In this document: positions 53,054 to 61,820 of the stretch, piece after piece
How positions within the stretch are numbered: position 1 is the stretch's first letter
Layout of the letters: each line of letters opens with the position of its first letter
From: Streptomyces sp. LHD-70
Lineage (GTDB): Bacteria > Actinomycetota > Actinomycetes > Streptomycetales > Streptomycetaceae
Direction of reading: 5' to 3'
DNA length: 64,000 bases
Assembly (NCBI RefSeq): GCF_031157275.1
Contig: NZ_JAVIFW010000001.1
Location: forward strand, 310,001 to 374,000
Notes under the pieces: generated by a model
Database searches by the model: none
What the model saw: the letters and a program-made list of their open reading frames with translations, nothing else
What the model was told of the DNA's origin: nothing
Translations under genes and position numbers: made by a program

Positions 53054-56000
53054 GTCAGGTCGTCGAGGTTGTCGACGATCACTTCACAGCCGAGGTCGCG
53101 CAGCCTGCGGCGGACCGTCTGGTCGTACGCGTAGCCGATGACGGGGAGGCCGATCGCTCGGGCGGCTTCGTGTTCGGCGGGGGAGGAAGCGATGAGCACG
53201 GCCTGCTCGGGCGGTGTGTCTCCGAGGGCGCGGCGCAGCGGGTCGGGGTCGGGCATGAGCTTGCTCAGGTCGTCGGTGCGGCCGAAGACGCCGTCGGGCA
53301 CGTGGAGGGGGTTGCGCCACAGCCAGTCGCGCAGGGTGCCCTCCGAGGTGTCGGAGACGATGCGGATGCTCCGCTCCGAGTCGAGCAGCGTGTGCAGCAG
53401 CCGTTGCCCTGCGGGGTCGGGGCGCGCCGAGGCTCTCCCCTCGATCGTGTCGAGACGCCGGGCCAGGTCGAGGCCGATGGGATGCCTGGCGTACGTACGC
53501 AGGACGTCCAGCGGGTGCACGCCGACCTCTGCGAGGCGAGACGCGACCGGATCCCCGCGCAACACCTCTTCCACGTCCCGTAGTTCGGTGATCAGCCGGG
53601 CCAGCTCCTGGGCGGCGGCGGTGGCGGATCTGGGTGAGTACAGCCGGGCCAGGGGGCCTTCGAAGCCGATCAGGACGGTGGTCGTGTCGGCGAGCAGGCT
53701 CCCGCCCGCGCGTGGGCCGGGCCGCCCGGTCAGGCTGAGGATGCCGTGCTGGGCGGTGACGCGGGGCGACCTGGGGGAGCGCAGTTCGTTGCGGAGTTGG
53801 TGGAGTGCGGCGGTGGTGGCGTCGGGGGAGTATTGGCGGGTGATGCGGGAGGCGGCGTCCCGGAAGGCCTCCATCAACTCCTCGGTCTCACGGCCGTCGG
53901 GGTACTGCGGACCCGGGAAGCCCCAGGTGAACTCGACCTGCGCGGTGAACGGCCAGGCCGCGTCCGAGCTGGGCCAGGTGAAGGTGTGCCGCTCGCGGCG
54001 AGTGGCGAGTTCGGGGGCGTGCCAGGTGCAGTACCAGGCGAGCGAGCCGATGCTGCGGTTCGACGTCAGCTGTCGGAAGAGACGTACGTCCGCGAGTCGG
54101 GCCCGTACCACCAGGCTGTCGTACAGCTCGGGGGAGAGGGCCAGGGCCAGGGGGGCTCGGACCTGCTCGTCCCAGACGTCGTTGATGTCGTCCGGACGTA
54201 CCCCCAGGAGGGCACGGAGAGGAGGGGTGCGGGGGACGCGGCGGTGGACAGTGCCGAGGGTGCGAACGGCCAGGTTGAGGAGATACGAGTCGGGCTCGAC
54301 AGCCGTGACGGCTGCCTCATAGCCGTTCGCCGTGGGGCGCAGCTCGAAGTGTCCCGGCTCAGGGAGGTTCTCCTCGAAGGCATTCCTGAGCAGCGTCCCG
54401 ACGGCCGCGTGCACCTGCGGGTCCTCGGGCGGTGTGGCGAACTCGACCAGCAGGCTCGCCTCGTGGGCGCCCAACTGCTTGAACTTCTGGTGCGTGGTAC
54501 GGGCCCTCGCACGGGGGCCCAGACGGTGCAGGGCGCTGCTGTGCAGGCGGACAGCTCCTTCGTGGCCGGGCCGCTCACGCAAGATCTCCGCCGCGCCGTC
54601 GAGGGTGAGCTGGAAGTCGCCTTCGGCGTAGTTGAGTTCGGCCAGGGTGAGGCGGAGCTTCAGCTCCATCTCGCCGATGCGGGCGCGTACCTCGGCGGCG
54701 CGGGCGCCCGGCACTCCGGGCAGTGGCTCGCCGTCCATGAGGGCGAGAGCTTCCTCCGCCAGGCGCAGGCCATCGGACGTGCGGTTCTGTTCGCAGGCGA
54801 GACGGGCTTCCGCGGTCAGCTGCTCCATGCGCAGCATGTCCGTGGTGTCACCCTCCAGGAACCGGAGGAACAGCTGACCGTCCTCGCCCGCCCCCACCAC
54901 ATCGGGGCCCAGTTCGCCCCGTACGAACTCCGCCGCCTCGCGCATCTCTTCCTGGAACGCGACAGGCTCTTCGTGGTCGAGGACCAGCGCGGAGAACACG
55001 GCACTCTCCGGAGAGCCCGGCAAGCCCACGGCCGTCACTCGCCCGCCCTCCTCGTACCGCGCCGGGCCGAAGAGGCGGTAGAGCCGTGGAGGGCGGCCCG
55101 GCGGGAGGGGGCGACCGGAGAGGGTCACGAGCGAGTGGGCCGCCGCCGTTGCCTGGTTGTGCAGGCCGAACCGCAGGTGGTCCAGGATCCTGGCGAGGGC
55201 GGGGCGCCACGACTCGGGCAGGGAGAGAAGGTCGTCCGCCCGCACCGCGTCGCCCGAGGGAGCGAGCCCGGTCGCCATCGCCTGCACATGCTCGCCCAGC
55301 ATGCGCAGGTCGTCCCGCATGCTCTCGTCCTCCGCCAGAGGCGCGAAGCCGCAGAGCACCAGGCGGTCCTCGGCGCCGATGAGGATGTGGGTGGCCGTGA
55401 GGTCGCCGTGCGGGAGATCCTCGGCGTGCAGGTCCCGGACGGCGAGGGCGAGTTGTCCGGCGAGGTGCAGGAACTGTCGGGCGGGCAGGCCGCCGGGAGG
55501 AGCCTCGGCGAGCAGCTCCCGCAGGGTCACCCCCTCGACCCGCTCCGTGACCAGGTACGCCCCCTGGTCCGTGACGCCCCGGTCGAGGACCCGTACGACG
55601 TTGTCGTGACGGAGAGCGGTGAGCCGGTCGGCGGTGTGGGCGAAGACCGGATCCCCGGCATCCACCCCCGGAAAGTGCTGGATCACCACCTCCTCCCCGC
55701 TCTCCTGATGCCGGGCCCGCCACATGGCCCCGCTCAACCCCAGCGGACCCAGCGGCCGGTACGGCCACGGCAGGCGGGCCGGCCAGATCTGGCCGAGGCC
55801 CGACTCCAGGTCGCCCAGGAGCTGCCGGAACGGCAACGGGAGCTCGACGTCGGAGTCCCAGCGTTGCGCGTACGCCAGGTTCATCAGGATCTGCCCCAGC
55901 GCCCGCAGATCACCCTCCCGGCTCGCACGCGGGCGGCGGTGCAGGGCGAAGCCGCTGATCTTCGGGGTGCCGTCCGGTGCGACCAGGATGTTCTCGGCGA

Positions 56001-58251
56001 CGAGGCGGCCGTGCACCACGCCCGCCTCGTGCAGCGTCGTCACCGCGTCGATCAGGCCGGACGCCATGTCCTGCGCCTCCTGCGCATGGGTGCGGTACGA
56101 GGCGAGGTTCGGCCCGTCGACGTACTCCACCGCCATGTACGGGCGGCCCTCGTGCTCGCCGACGTTCACCACCCGGACCAGGTTGGGGTGTTCGGGGAGC
56201 GCGCCCGGCCAGCCGCCGAGGTCGGTGTCGGCGAGGCGGAGGACGACCCGGTCGCCGGTCTGCTCGTCCACGGCCGACCAGTACTTGCCGTTGCGGCCGA
56301 GGGCCGGGCCGAGGCGGTAGCGGCCGCCGACGAGGGAGGACGCGGCCCGCGCGCCCAGGAGTTCGGCGGTCCTCCCGGTCACTGTGGCGATCGGGCCGTC
56401 CGCCGGGGCCGGTTCGTCGCCGCCCGGGGTGGTCGCCGTGAACTCGGGGGCCGTGACCCCGGCGCGGGCGTCGATCAACTCGCCCACGCGCTCCAGGAGT
56501 TGTTCCGTACGGCCCTGCGCCGAGCGCGGCAGCGTGCCGAGGAGGAGTTCCCGTACGCCGGGGCGGAAGACGTACGCGCCGGGCGCCGCCGAAGGGGGTG
56601 TGTGGAGGAGGCCGCTGAGGACGACCTCGGCGAGGTGCTGGGGCTGCGGGTCGGGCTCGATGGCCGCCTGGACCAGGCGCATCACCGGGAGTTCGGGGCG
56701 GCCCACGGCCAGGTGCCCGGCGAGCCGGAAGGCCTCGGGGGAGGCGTGGGAGCGGAAGCGGAGGATCAGGTCGGCGGGGGTGAGGCGGTCGGCCGATGGA
56801 GGCCCGGACTGATGCGAGGCGGTCGGGCGTGGACCCAACCAGCCCACCGCGCCCGGCAGTTGGCGGCCGCCCGGATCGGCCACCAGCTCCGCCCAGTGTC
56901 CGAGCCAGGACGCGACCGGTTCCAGAACCGGAAGCGGCAGCAGCGCACCGGCACCGGACGGGCCGAGCATGTCCCTGAGGTACGCGTCGAAGTCCAAGGG
57001 TGCGCTCGGGGATGCCGAGGCCGGGGCCGCGTGCAGGGCGAGGGTCGTCGGCAGGGCGGTGTCGGTGTGCCACGGGCGTTCCGCAAGGGGCGGCAGCACG
57101 CTCGACGAGCCGCCGGTGTCCCAGTCGTCCATGGGCAAGTCTCTGCCGGACGGCCCGGTCTCCCCGTCGTACGACTCGAAGGTCAAGGCCGCGTTCGGGG
57201 CCGCGGGGGCGGGGGCCGTGAGCAGGCCCGGGGTCGTCGGGAGGGCCGTGGTGCGCCACAGGCGTTCCGGCAGGGGCTGCACCACCGCGAGCGGCATCCG
57301 CTCGGCCCAGCGCCGCAACTGCCCGTACCAGCGGGAACCCGCCGGGCCGGGACGCCACTGCGGGCCCATGCAGTCGCTGACGAGGAGGGTGACCGTACGG
57401 CCGTCGGCGGGCGCCGGTGCGCCCGCGTACCGGACCCGGCCGTCCGGGCCCGCCCGGTGCACGCTCACCGTGCGGAAGATGCCCGACTGGGCGATCGCGT
57501 CCCGCAGTTCGCGCACGAGCGGTCGCCAGACCGGCATCGTCGGGCCCGTGTCGTACACCAGCTCAAGGCGCAGCCAGCGCTCGGCCGCCGGGCGGAGCAC
57601 CGGCAGCCACCAGGCGGGGTGGCCGCCGAGCGTGGCGATGCGGTGGGCGGTGGCCTGCTCGTCGAGGACGTGCCCGGTGGGCGCGGGCACGGTGCGCTTC
57701 AGCGGGCGCAGGGCGCGTTGCAGCGTCAGGGGGCGCGCGAGCATCGGGGGCGCCGGAACGTGCAGCGTGCGGTGCCCGCCGGTCCCGGGGGCCGATGCGG
57801 ACGGGTGGGCCGGGAGGTGCAGGGGGACGCGCTCGTCCTCGCCGGACGCCGGGCCGGAAGGCGGCGGGGGCGGGGGAGCAGGAGGGGAGGACTCGGGCGG
57901 CGGGGCGGGAGCGGGTGCGGCGGGCGCGGCCGCGGGGCCGTCCTGGTGGGGCCGGTTCTCCGGTGCGGGGAGCGGCAGCTCCTCGACGGCACCTTCCCCC
58001 GCAGCGCCCCCCAACTGCTGTGCCAGCCACAGCAGTTCGGCCAGCTCGCGCGGTCCGGGGCGCGCCGACGCACCCGACGCACCCGCCTCACCCGACGCAC
58101 CCGCCTCACCCGCCTCGGCCAGCAGGTCCGCGAGGCGGGTGACCGGGGTGTCGGGGGTGTCGGGGGTATCGGGGGTGCCAGGTGTGCCAGGTGTGCCAGG
58201 TGTGCCGGGCGTGCCGGGTGTGCCGGGTGTGCCCGCCGGGTCAGAACGCAT
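53032..58251 (-). CDS. SAV_2336-type giant protein: two pseudokinase domains and a HAD-like end
   Basis: 1,739 residues, cytosolic. Order: low-complexity Pro/Thr/Ala/Ser N-terminus (1-165); SAV_2336-type N-terminal region with VLDEQATAHRIATLGGHPAWW and LELVYDTGPTMPVWRPLVRE; a helical part to about 600; kinase-like domain 1 (about 640-770); kinase-like domain 2 (about 830-1010); TPR-like helices (about 1150-1280); a beta-rich part; and a C-terminal HAD-like domain (about 1510-1735). Catalytic residues are missing: HGRLVAENIL for HRD and ISGFA for DFG in kinase 1; VVIQHF for VAIK and LCGFA for DFG in kinase 2; and LIGFEGPL where HAD enzymes have an Asp nucleophile. Its start overlaps the MoxR gene by 11 bp. 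Probable sensor or scaffold of the conflict system. Confidence 0.88.
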   Translation of the reverse strand: MRSDPAGTPGTPGTPGTPGTPGTPGTPDTPDTPDTPVTRLADLLAEAGEAGASGEAGASGASARPGPRELAELLWLAQQLGGAAGEGAVEELPLPAPENRPHQDGPAAAPAAPAPAPPPESSPPAPPPPPPSGPASGEDERVPLHLPAHPSASAPGTGGHRTLHVPAPPMLARPLTLQRALRPLKRTVPAPTGHVLDEQATAHRIATLGGHPAWWLPVLRPAAERWLRLELVYDTGPTMPVWRPLVRELRDAIAQSGIFRTVSVHRAGPDGRVRYAGAPAPADGRTVTLLVSDCMGPQWRPGPAGSRWYGQLRRWAERMPLAVVQPLPERLWRTTALPTTPGLLTAPAPAAPNAALTFESYDGETGPSGRDLPMDDWDTGGSSSVLPPLAERPWHTDTALPTTLALHAAPASASPSAPLDFDAYLRDMLGPSGAGALLPLPVLEPVASWLGHWAELVADPGGRQLPGAVGWLGPRPTASHQSGPPSADRLTPADLILRFRSHASPEAFRLAGHLAVGRPELPVMRLVQAAIEPDPQPQHLAEVVLSGLLHTPPSAAPGAYVFRPGVRELLLGTLPRSAQGRTEQLLERVGELIDARAGVTAPEFTATTPGGDEPAPADGPIATVTGRTAELLGARAASSLVGGRYRLGPALGRNGKYWSAVDEQTGDRVVLRLADTDLGGWPGALPEHPNLVRVVNVGEHEGRPYMAVEYVDGPNLASYRTHAQEAQDMASGLIDAVTTLHEAGVVHGRLVAENILVAPDGTPKISGFALHRRPRASREGDLRALGQILMNLAYAQRWDSDVELPLPFRQLLGDLESGLGQIWPARLPWPYRPLGPLGLSGAMWRARHQESGEEVVIQHFPGVDAGDPVFAHTADRLTALRHDNVVRVLDRGVTDQGAYLVTERVEGVTLRELLAEAPPGGLPARQFLHLAGQLALAVRDLHAEDLPHGDLTATHILIGAEDRLVLCGFAPLAEDESMRDDLRMLGEHVQAMATGLAPSGDAVRADDLLSLPESWRPALARILDHLRFGLHNQATAAAHSLVTLSGRPLPPGRPPRLYRLFGPARYEEGGRVTAVGLPGSPESAVFSALVLDHEEPVAFQEEMREAAEFVRGELGPDVVGAGEDGQLFLRFLEGDTTDMLRMEQLTAEARLACEQNRTSDGLRLAEEALALMDGEPLPGVPGARAAEVRARIGEMELKLRLTLAELNYAEGDFQLTLDGAAEILRERPGHEGAVRLHSSALHRLGPRARARTTHQKFKQLGAHEASLLVEFATPPEDPQVHAAVGTLLRNAFEENLPEPGHFELRPTANGYEAAVTAVEPDSYLLNLAVRTLGTVHRRVPRTPPLRALLGVRPDDINDVWDEQVRAPLALALSPELYDSLVVRARLADVRLFRQLTSNRSIGSLAWYCTWHAPELATRRERHTFTWPSSDAAWPFTAQVEFTWGFPGPQYPDGRETEELMEAFRDAASRITRQYSPDATTAALHQLRNELRSPRSPRVTAQHGILSLTGRPGPRAGGSLLADTTTVLIGFEGPLARLYSPRSATAAAQELARLITELRDVEEVLRGDPVASRLAEVGVHPLDVLRTYARHPIGLDLARRLDTIEGRASARPDPAGQRLLHTLLDSERSIRIVSDTSEGTLRDWLWRNPLHVPDGVFGRTDDLSKLMPDPDPLRRALGDTPPEQAVLIASSPAEHEAARAIGLPVIGYAYDQTVRRRLRDLGCEVIVDNLDDLTAGLRQE
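58145..58233 (-). repeat. 9-bp array coding GTP/DTP repeats
   Basis: About ten 9-bp units (GGTGTGCCA/G, GGTGTCGGG) at the 5' end of the giant gene, giving GTPGTP...DTPDTP from residue 7 on. Confidence 0.9.
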
Positions 58252-59293
58252 CGGGCTCCTGCGCGCCGCCGCCCCCGCCGTGCCCGTCCCCGCCGCCCGC
58301 GAGACGGCTCAGATACGGCATGAGCTGCTCGGCGAGCTCGTCGCGCGAGTCCGCCGCGAGGCCCGAAGCGCCGGTCAGGTAGATCGCGTTGAGGAGCTGG
58401 TCGGTGGCGAGTTCACCGCTGGTGCCGCGCTCCAGGAAGCGGGCGATCAGCGTGCGGGCGTACGCGTCCGGCTCGCCCAGGTGGGCGCGGACGATCGACT
58501 CCAGATGGCCCGCGTCCGGCTGCCGCAGCCGCAGCGTGACGCAGCGGCGCAGGAACGCGGGCGGGAACTCCCGCTCGCCGTTGCTGGTCAGGACCACGAA
58601 CGGGAAGGCGTGACAGCGCACCCGGCCGCCCGTCACGGGTACCCGCTCGTCGCCGCCGTCGACCAGCACATGCGCCTCGGGCGTGGTGCGGGCGGCGCGC
58701 AGCAGCTCCGGGATCTCGTACTGGCCCTCCTCCAGGATGTTCAACAGGTCGTTGGGCAGGTCGAGATCGCTCTTGTCGATCTCGTCGATGAGCAGGACGC
58801 GGGGCCTGCCGTACGGGAGCAGGGAGGTGCCGAGCGGGCCGAGGCGCAGATGGTCCTGGAGTTCGCCGCCCGACGGCAGGTCCTGGGCGGCGGCGCGCCC
58901 GGCCGCGTACAGGCGGGACAGCGGGTCGTACTGGTAGAGCCCGTCGGCCAGGGTGGACCGGCTGGTGATGTTCCAGCGCAGGACCGGGCCGAGCCTCAAC
59001 TCCCGTGCCACCGCGTACGCCAGGGACGACTTGCCGCTGCCGGGCGGGCCGGTCACGAGCAGCGGGCGGCGCAGGAACAGGGCCGCGTTGACCAGCTGCA
59101 CCGACTGCTCGGTGGGCCGGTACGTCTCGGCGCGGTGCGTGCGGTCCGGGGAAGCGCCCTCCGCGGGCCCGGCCGGCGGGGCGAGAGGGCTGTCGCCGCC
59201 GCCGTCGAAGGCCCGCCAGGGCGGCGGGGCGGGCAGCGCGTCGATGCCGTCGTGCGGCTCGGCCGTGCCGGTGTAGACGGGCCACTGGACCAT
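58241..59293 (-). CDS. MoxR-type AAA+ ATPase
   Basis: 350 residues. Walker A GPPGSGKSSLA at about 85, Walker B VLLIDEIDKSD, sensor 1 FVVLTSNGEREFP and arginine finger FLRRCVTLRL, with the helix-2 insert of MoxR proteins. MoxR ATPases remodel partner complexes, usually with vWA proteins. ATG 59293 is chosen for the AAGGAGAAG ribosome site; a longer frame to 59464 lies inside the protease gene. It ends 11 bp inside the SAV_2336-type gene. This is the NTPase component of the putative defence operon. Confidence 0.93.
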   Translation of the reverse strand: MVQWPVYTGTAEPHDGIDALPAPPPWRAFDGGGDSPLAPPAGPAEGASPDRTHRAETYRPTEQSVQLVNAALFLRRPLLVTGPPGSGKSSLAYAVARELRLGPVLRWNITSRSTLADGLYQYDPLSRLYAAGRAAAQDLPSGGELQDHLRLGPLGTSLLPYGRPRVLLIDEIDKSDLDLPNDLLNILEEGQYEIPELLRAARTTPEAHVLVDGGDERVPVTGGRVRCHAFPFVVLTSNGEREFPPAFLRRCVTLRLRQPDAGHLESIVRAHLGEPDAYARTLIARFLERGTSGELATDQLLNAIYLTGASGLAADSRDELAEQLMPYLSRLAGGGDGHGGGGGAQEPDAF

Positions 59294-59314
59294 GCTTGCT
59301 TCTCCTTCGGGTGT

Positions 59315-59352
59315 GCGGCTAGCCGACCGGTGAGCGGCTAGCCGACCGGTGA
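59315..59352. repeat. 19-bp duplication that includes a stop codon
   Basis: GCGGCTAGCCGACCGGTGA occurs twice head to tail. On the minus strand each copy contains the TAG that ends the protease gene (first at 59338-59340, a spare at 59319-59321). Confidence 0.9.
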
Positions 59353-61119
59353 GCGGCCGAAGGCGGCGGCCGGGTCGGGGAAGCAGCGCGGATCCTCCCA
59401 GAGGAGCGTCAGGTGCCGGGCCCACTCCTGGCCTGCCTGGTCGGAGGACTGCCGCAACTGCCATATCTCGTACGGGAGTTCAGCGGGCGTACGACTTTCG
59501 AGATAGTCGCCGAGGGTGTCGAGGAACGACGTGCCGGAGCACGGGCCCGCGCTGTCGTGGCCGCCCTTGCACCCGGTGTGCGGCCACAGGATGACCGGCA
59601 CCGGCGCGTTGAGCCCGGCCTTCAACTGCTTCTGGGCGCGCGGCGCCTTGGGCGGGGCGGCGAAGCCGAGTACGGCGGTGCCGCGGCGCAGGGCCTGGGT
59701 GAGCGGCACCTGCTCCTGGTCGCTGCCACACTCCACGCGGTGCAGCTCGGCGCCGGTGCGCGTGTCCAGGGTGCGCCAGGACTGGTGCAGGCGGTGCTGC
59801 AGCATCGCGTCCCGGCGGCGCGCCAGGTCCATGACGACGACGGGGGCGAACCAGCCGAGCGGCGTCGGATCCTCCTTGCTGCGCTCCCAGGCGTGCACCG
59901 GCTGGTTGATCCACTTCTTGGGCAGCGCGAACGCGATCAGCTCGTCCGCGCCGGGCGCGATCAGCCGGTACGCCGCACCGATCCGCTCCAGGGCGTACGA
60001 CCGCACCTCGGCGCGCGGCAGCGAACGCTCACCGATGGGATGCCGTTCGCCGTCGCGGCACAGCGACACCGAGACGATGAACCGGCCCTGGTCGGCGCCG
60101 CTGTGGTCGATCTCCACCAGGACCGACTCCCACGGCCGGCCGCTTCCCCTCGCCTCGGACCGCACCGGGGCGGGCGCGGTCCTGGCCCAGCTGGGCGGCC
60201 AGCGGCGCAGCCGCTCCCGGGCCTCCGCGTCGCCGTCGGCGAAATCCGCGAGCCGGGCCGCGAAGCGGGCGGCGGCCTCCGGGTCCCGGACCTCCGAGAG
60301 CACGTACCAGGCCGCCTCCCACAGCGAGCCGAAGCCGTTCGGCGGCAGCGGCGGGCCGAGTCGGCCCACGGCTTCGCGGTAGAGCTGCTCGGGACGGCAC
60401 TCGGCGCCCGCGGCCTCGGCCCGTGCGATCAGGGCGCGCAACTGCTCCTTGTCCTCCGGTTCGTAGCGCGGTGTGGGGATCTGGTCGCCGAGCGGCGGCC
60501 AGTACCGGGCGAGGGCCGTCGCGGGCAGCATCCGGCCGCCGCGCACGCGCGGGTCCCGGTCGGAGGCCACGGCCATCCCGACGACCTGGTGGGTGTCGGC
60601 GCGCACGACGGCCGCGCCGCTGAAACCGGGCGCGAGCGCCTGCCCGTACGAACTCCACGCCTCCAGCTGCACCCACTCGCCCGCGATCAACTGGTCGGCG
60701 GTGGCCCGGCATTCGGCGATGCGGCCCTCGTCGTAGTGCAGCGGGAAGCCGTGCACGAGGAGCTTCGGGGCGGGGGTGCCGTACGCGGCGGCGGGCGGGG
60801 CGAACTCGGCGGGCTTGACCGGCGCGGGCCGGTCCAGGGCGAGCACGGCCAGGTCGCCGGGGTCGGTGACGGCGCCCGCCCAGCCGCCGTCCGCGACGAC
60901 CGTGGCGGTGAACGTGCCCAGGGCCTCCGGGAACGTGACCGTGATGGGCACGCTGTCGGCCGGGGTGTGTGCGGTGTCGGCCGGGGCGCGCACGCCGTCG
61001 GCCCGGGCATGTGCGGCGACGACATGGGCGCAGGTCAGCACGTGTCGTTCGGACACGAGGAAGCCGCCGCCCACCTCGTTCCCGCAGGCGATGCGGGCGT
61101 GCCAGGAGGCGTTGCTCAT
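59338..61119 (-). CDS. Trypsin-like serine protease with VMAP-C-type domain
   Basis: 593 residues, no signal peptide, so cytosolic. N-terminal chymotrypsin-fold domain (1-200) with an intact triad: His32 (VLTCAHVV), Asp89 (DPGDLAVLALD) and Ser167 (ALAPGFSGAAVV). Then a helical middle region (about 220-310) and a C-terminal domain (about 325-585) starting VLVEIDHSGADQGRFIVSVS and containing RRRDAMLQHRLHQSW and PVPVILWPHTGCKGGHDS, read as the VMAP-C (vWA-MoxR-associated protein) domain. ATG 61119 overlaps the stop of the small gene before it (ATGA). In related systems the protease is the effector and VMAP links it to MoxR and sensor proteins. Confidence 0.9.
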   Translation of the reverse strand: MSNASWHARIACGNEVGGGFLVSERHVLTCAHVVAAHARADGVRAPADTAHTPADSVPITVTFPEALGTFTATVVADGGWAGAVTDPGDLAVLALDRPAPVKPAEFAPPAAAYGTPAPKLLVHGFPLHYDEGRIAECRATADQLIAGEWVQLEAWSSYGQALAPGFSGAAVVRADTHQVVGMAVASDRDPRVRGGRMLPATALARYWPPLGDQIPTPRYEPEDKEQLRALIARAEAAGAECRPEQLYREAVGRLGPPLPPNGFGSLWEAAWYVLSEVRDPEAAARFAARLADFADGDAEARERLRRWPPSWARTAPAPVRSEARGSGRPWESVLVEIDHSGADQGRFIVSVSLCRDGERHPIGERSLPRAEVRSYALERIGAAYRLIAPGADELIAFALPKKWINQPVHAWERSKEDPTPLGWFAPVVVMDLARRRDAMLQHRLHQSWRTLDTRTGAELHRVECGSDQEQVPLTQALRRGTAVLGFAAPPKAPRAQKQLKAGLNAPVPVILWPHTGCKGGHDSAGPCSGTSFLDTLGDYLESRTPAELPYEIWQLRQSSDQAGQEWARHLTLLWEDPRCFPDPAAAFGRSPVG

Positions 61120-61475
61120 GCGGAGCGCGGTTCTCGGTCCTGCCCCGCTTCCGGCTGCGGGGCCCAGGACAGCTTGACGACGAGGTGCCCCTCGACCGCC
61201 GACTTGGCGATCACGGCACCCGCCTCCGCGGTCAGCTTCACGCCGAACTCGATCTCCACGGCGTCCGGCCGGAGGCTGCCGTCCCGGAACACCCGCAGCG
61301 CGGACTCGGCGGCCGCGCGGGCACCCTCCAGGGAGTTCTCGAACGTACGGGTCGCCTGCACGGCGCCGCCGTCCCCGCGGGCGGCGAGCCGGGCGCCGCC
61401 CGCCAACTCGTCCTCGGCGACGGCGACGACGACCTGCGCGCCGTCCGCCGCCTTGAACTCCACCAAGCTGTCCAT
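61116..61475 (-). CDS. CU044_2847/Trypco1-family small protein
   Basis: 119 residues, single alpha/beta domain: SLVEFKAADGAQVVVAVAED, FENSLEGARAAAESALRVFR, DAVEIEFGVKLTAEAGAVIA and a last strand GHLVVKLSW. This is the trypsin-co-occurring domain 1 pattern (NCBI: CU044_2847 family), encoded next to trypsin-like proteases in predicted conflict systems; it may hold the protease inactive or present its target. ATG 61475 is chosen over an upstream ATG at 61553, which would add a non-conserved tail. First gene of the four-gene unit, stop overlapping the protease start. Confidence 0.88.
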   Translation of the reverse strand: MDSLVEFKAADGAQVVVAVAEDELAGGARLAARGDGGAVQATRTFENSLEGARAAAESALRVFRDGSLRPDAVEIEFGVKLTAEAGAVIAKSAVEGHLVVKLSWAPQPEAGQDREPRSA

Positions 61476-61557
61476 GTGTTGAGCCCCCCGTGGTCCCGTC
61501 CGTGTACTGCGTGGATCAACTACATTGTTGCGGAAGGCCGTTGGGCGGGACAACGCG

Positions 61558-61598
61558 GCGGCGCCGCCTCCCCTTGGGACGAGGGGAGACGGCGCCGC
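61558..61598. terminator. 16-bp stem-loop behind the 19-codon ORF
   Basis: GCGGCGCCGCCTCCCC-ttgggacga-GGGGAGACGGCGCCGC, one mismatch, followed on the + strand by TTTT. It lies 63 bp downstream of the small leftward ORF and upstream of the Trypco1 gene, so it could separate the two or attenuate read-through. Confidence 0.7.
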
Positions 61599-61660
61599 GT
61601 TTTGCTTCGCTCTGCGTCAGAGGCGTACTGCCCCGTGTCAGAGGCGTACTGCGCTCCGCG

Positions 61661-61720
61661 TCAGACCAGCCAGCCGACGAAGTGGACGACGCCGGCGAGG
61701 AGGTCGGTGAGGAAGTTCAT
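61661..61720 (-). CDS. Possible 19-residue hydrophobic peptide
   Basis: ATG 61720 with AAGGAG placed ten bases upstream, then 19 codons: MNFLTDLLAGVVHFVGWLV and TGA. The peptide is one hydrophobic helix with a single Asp near the start, enough to enter a membrane. The ribosome site is the best in this gap and the hairpin at 61558-61598 follows as a transcript end. It precedes the Trypco1-protease-MoxR-SAV_2336 operon on the same strand. Two 24-bp-spaced copies of GTCAGAGGCGTACTG lie between the ORF and the hairpin. Too short for family assignment; could be a leader peptide, membrane toxin-like peptide or chance. Confidence 0.5.
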   Translation of the reverse strand: MNFLTDLLAGVVHFVGWLV

Positions 61721-61803
61721 GGTGGTGCTTCTCCTTGTGTTACGTGTGTCGCGCATGAGGGACCCATGCGCTCGGGACTCGCAATAACGGTCTGCAGCCC
61801 GTT

Positions 61804-61820
61804 GCTTGCGCTCCGTAAGC
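61804..61820. promoter_or_regulatory. Operator-like inverted repeat
   Basis: GCTTGCG-ctc-CGTAAGC (7-bp arms, one mismatch), 85 bp upstream of the 19-codon ORF and in the gap behind matB; flanked by CGTT/AACG-like extensions. Could be a regulator site for the small-ORF transcript. No other feature is visible in 61721-61934. Confidence 0.35.

Noticed and set aside
53746..58323. 1,525-codon open frame antisense to the SAV_2336-type gene
   Set aside because: Low-complexity Arg/Gly/Glu translation; the minus-strand frame carries recognisable domains.
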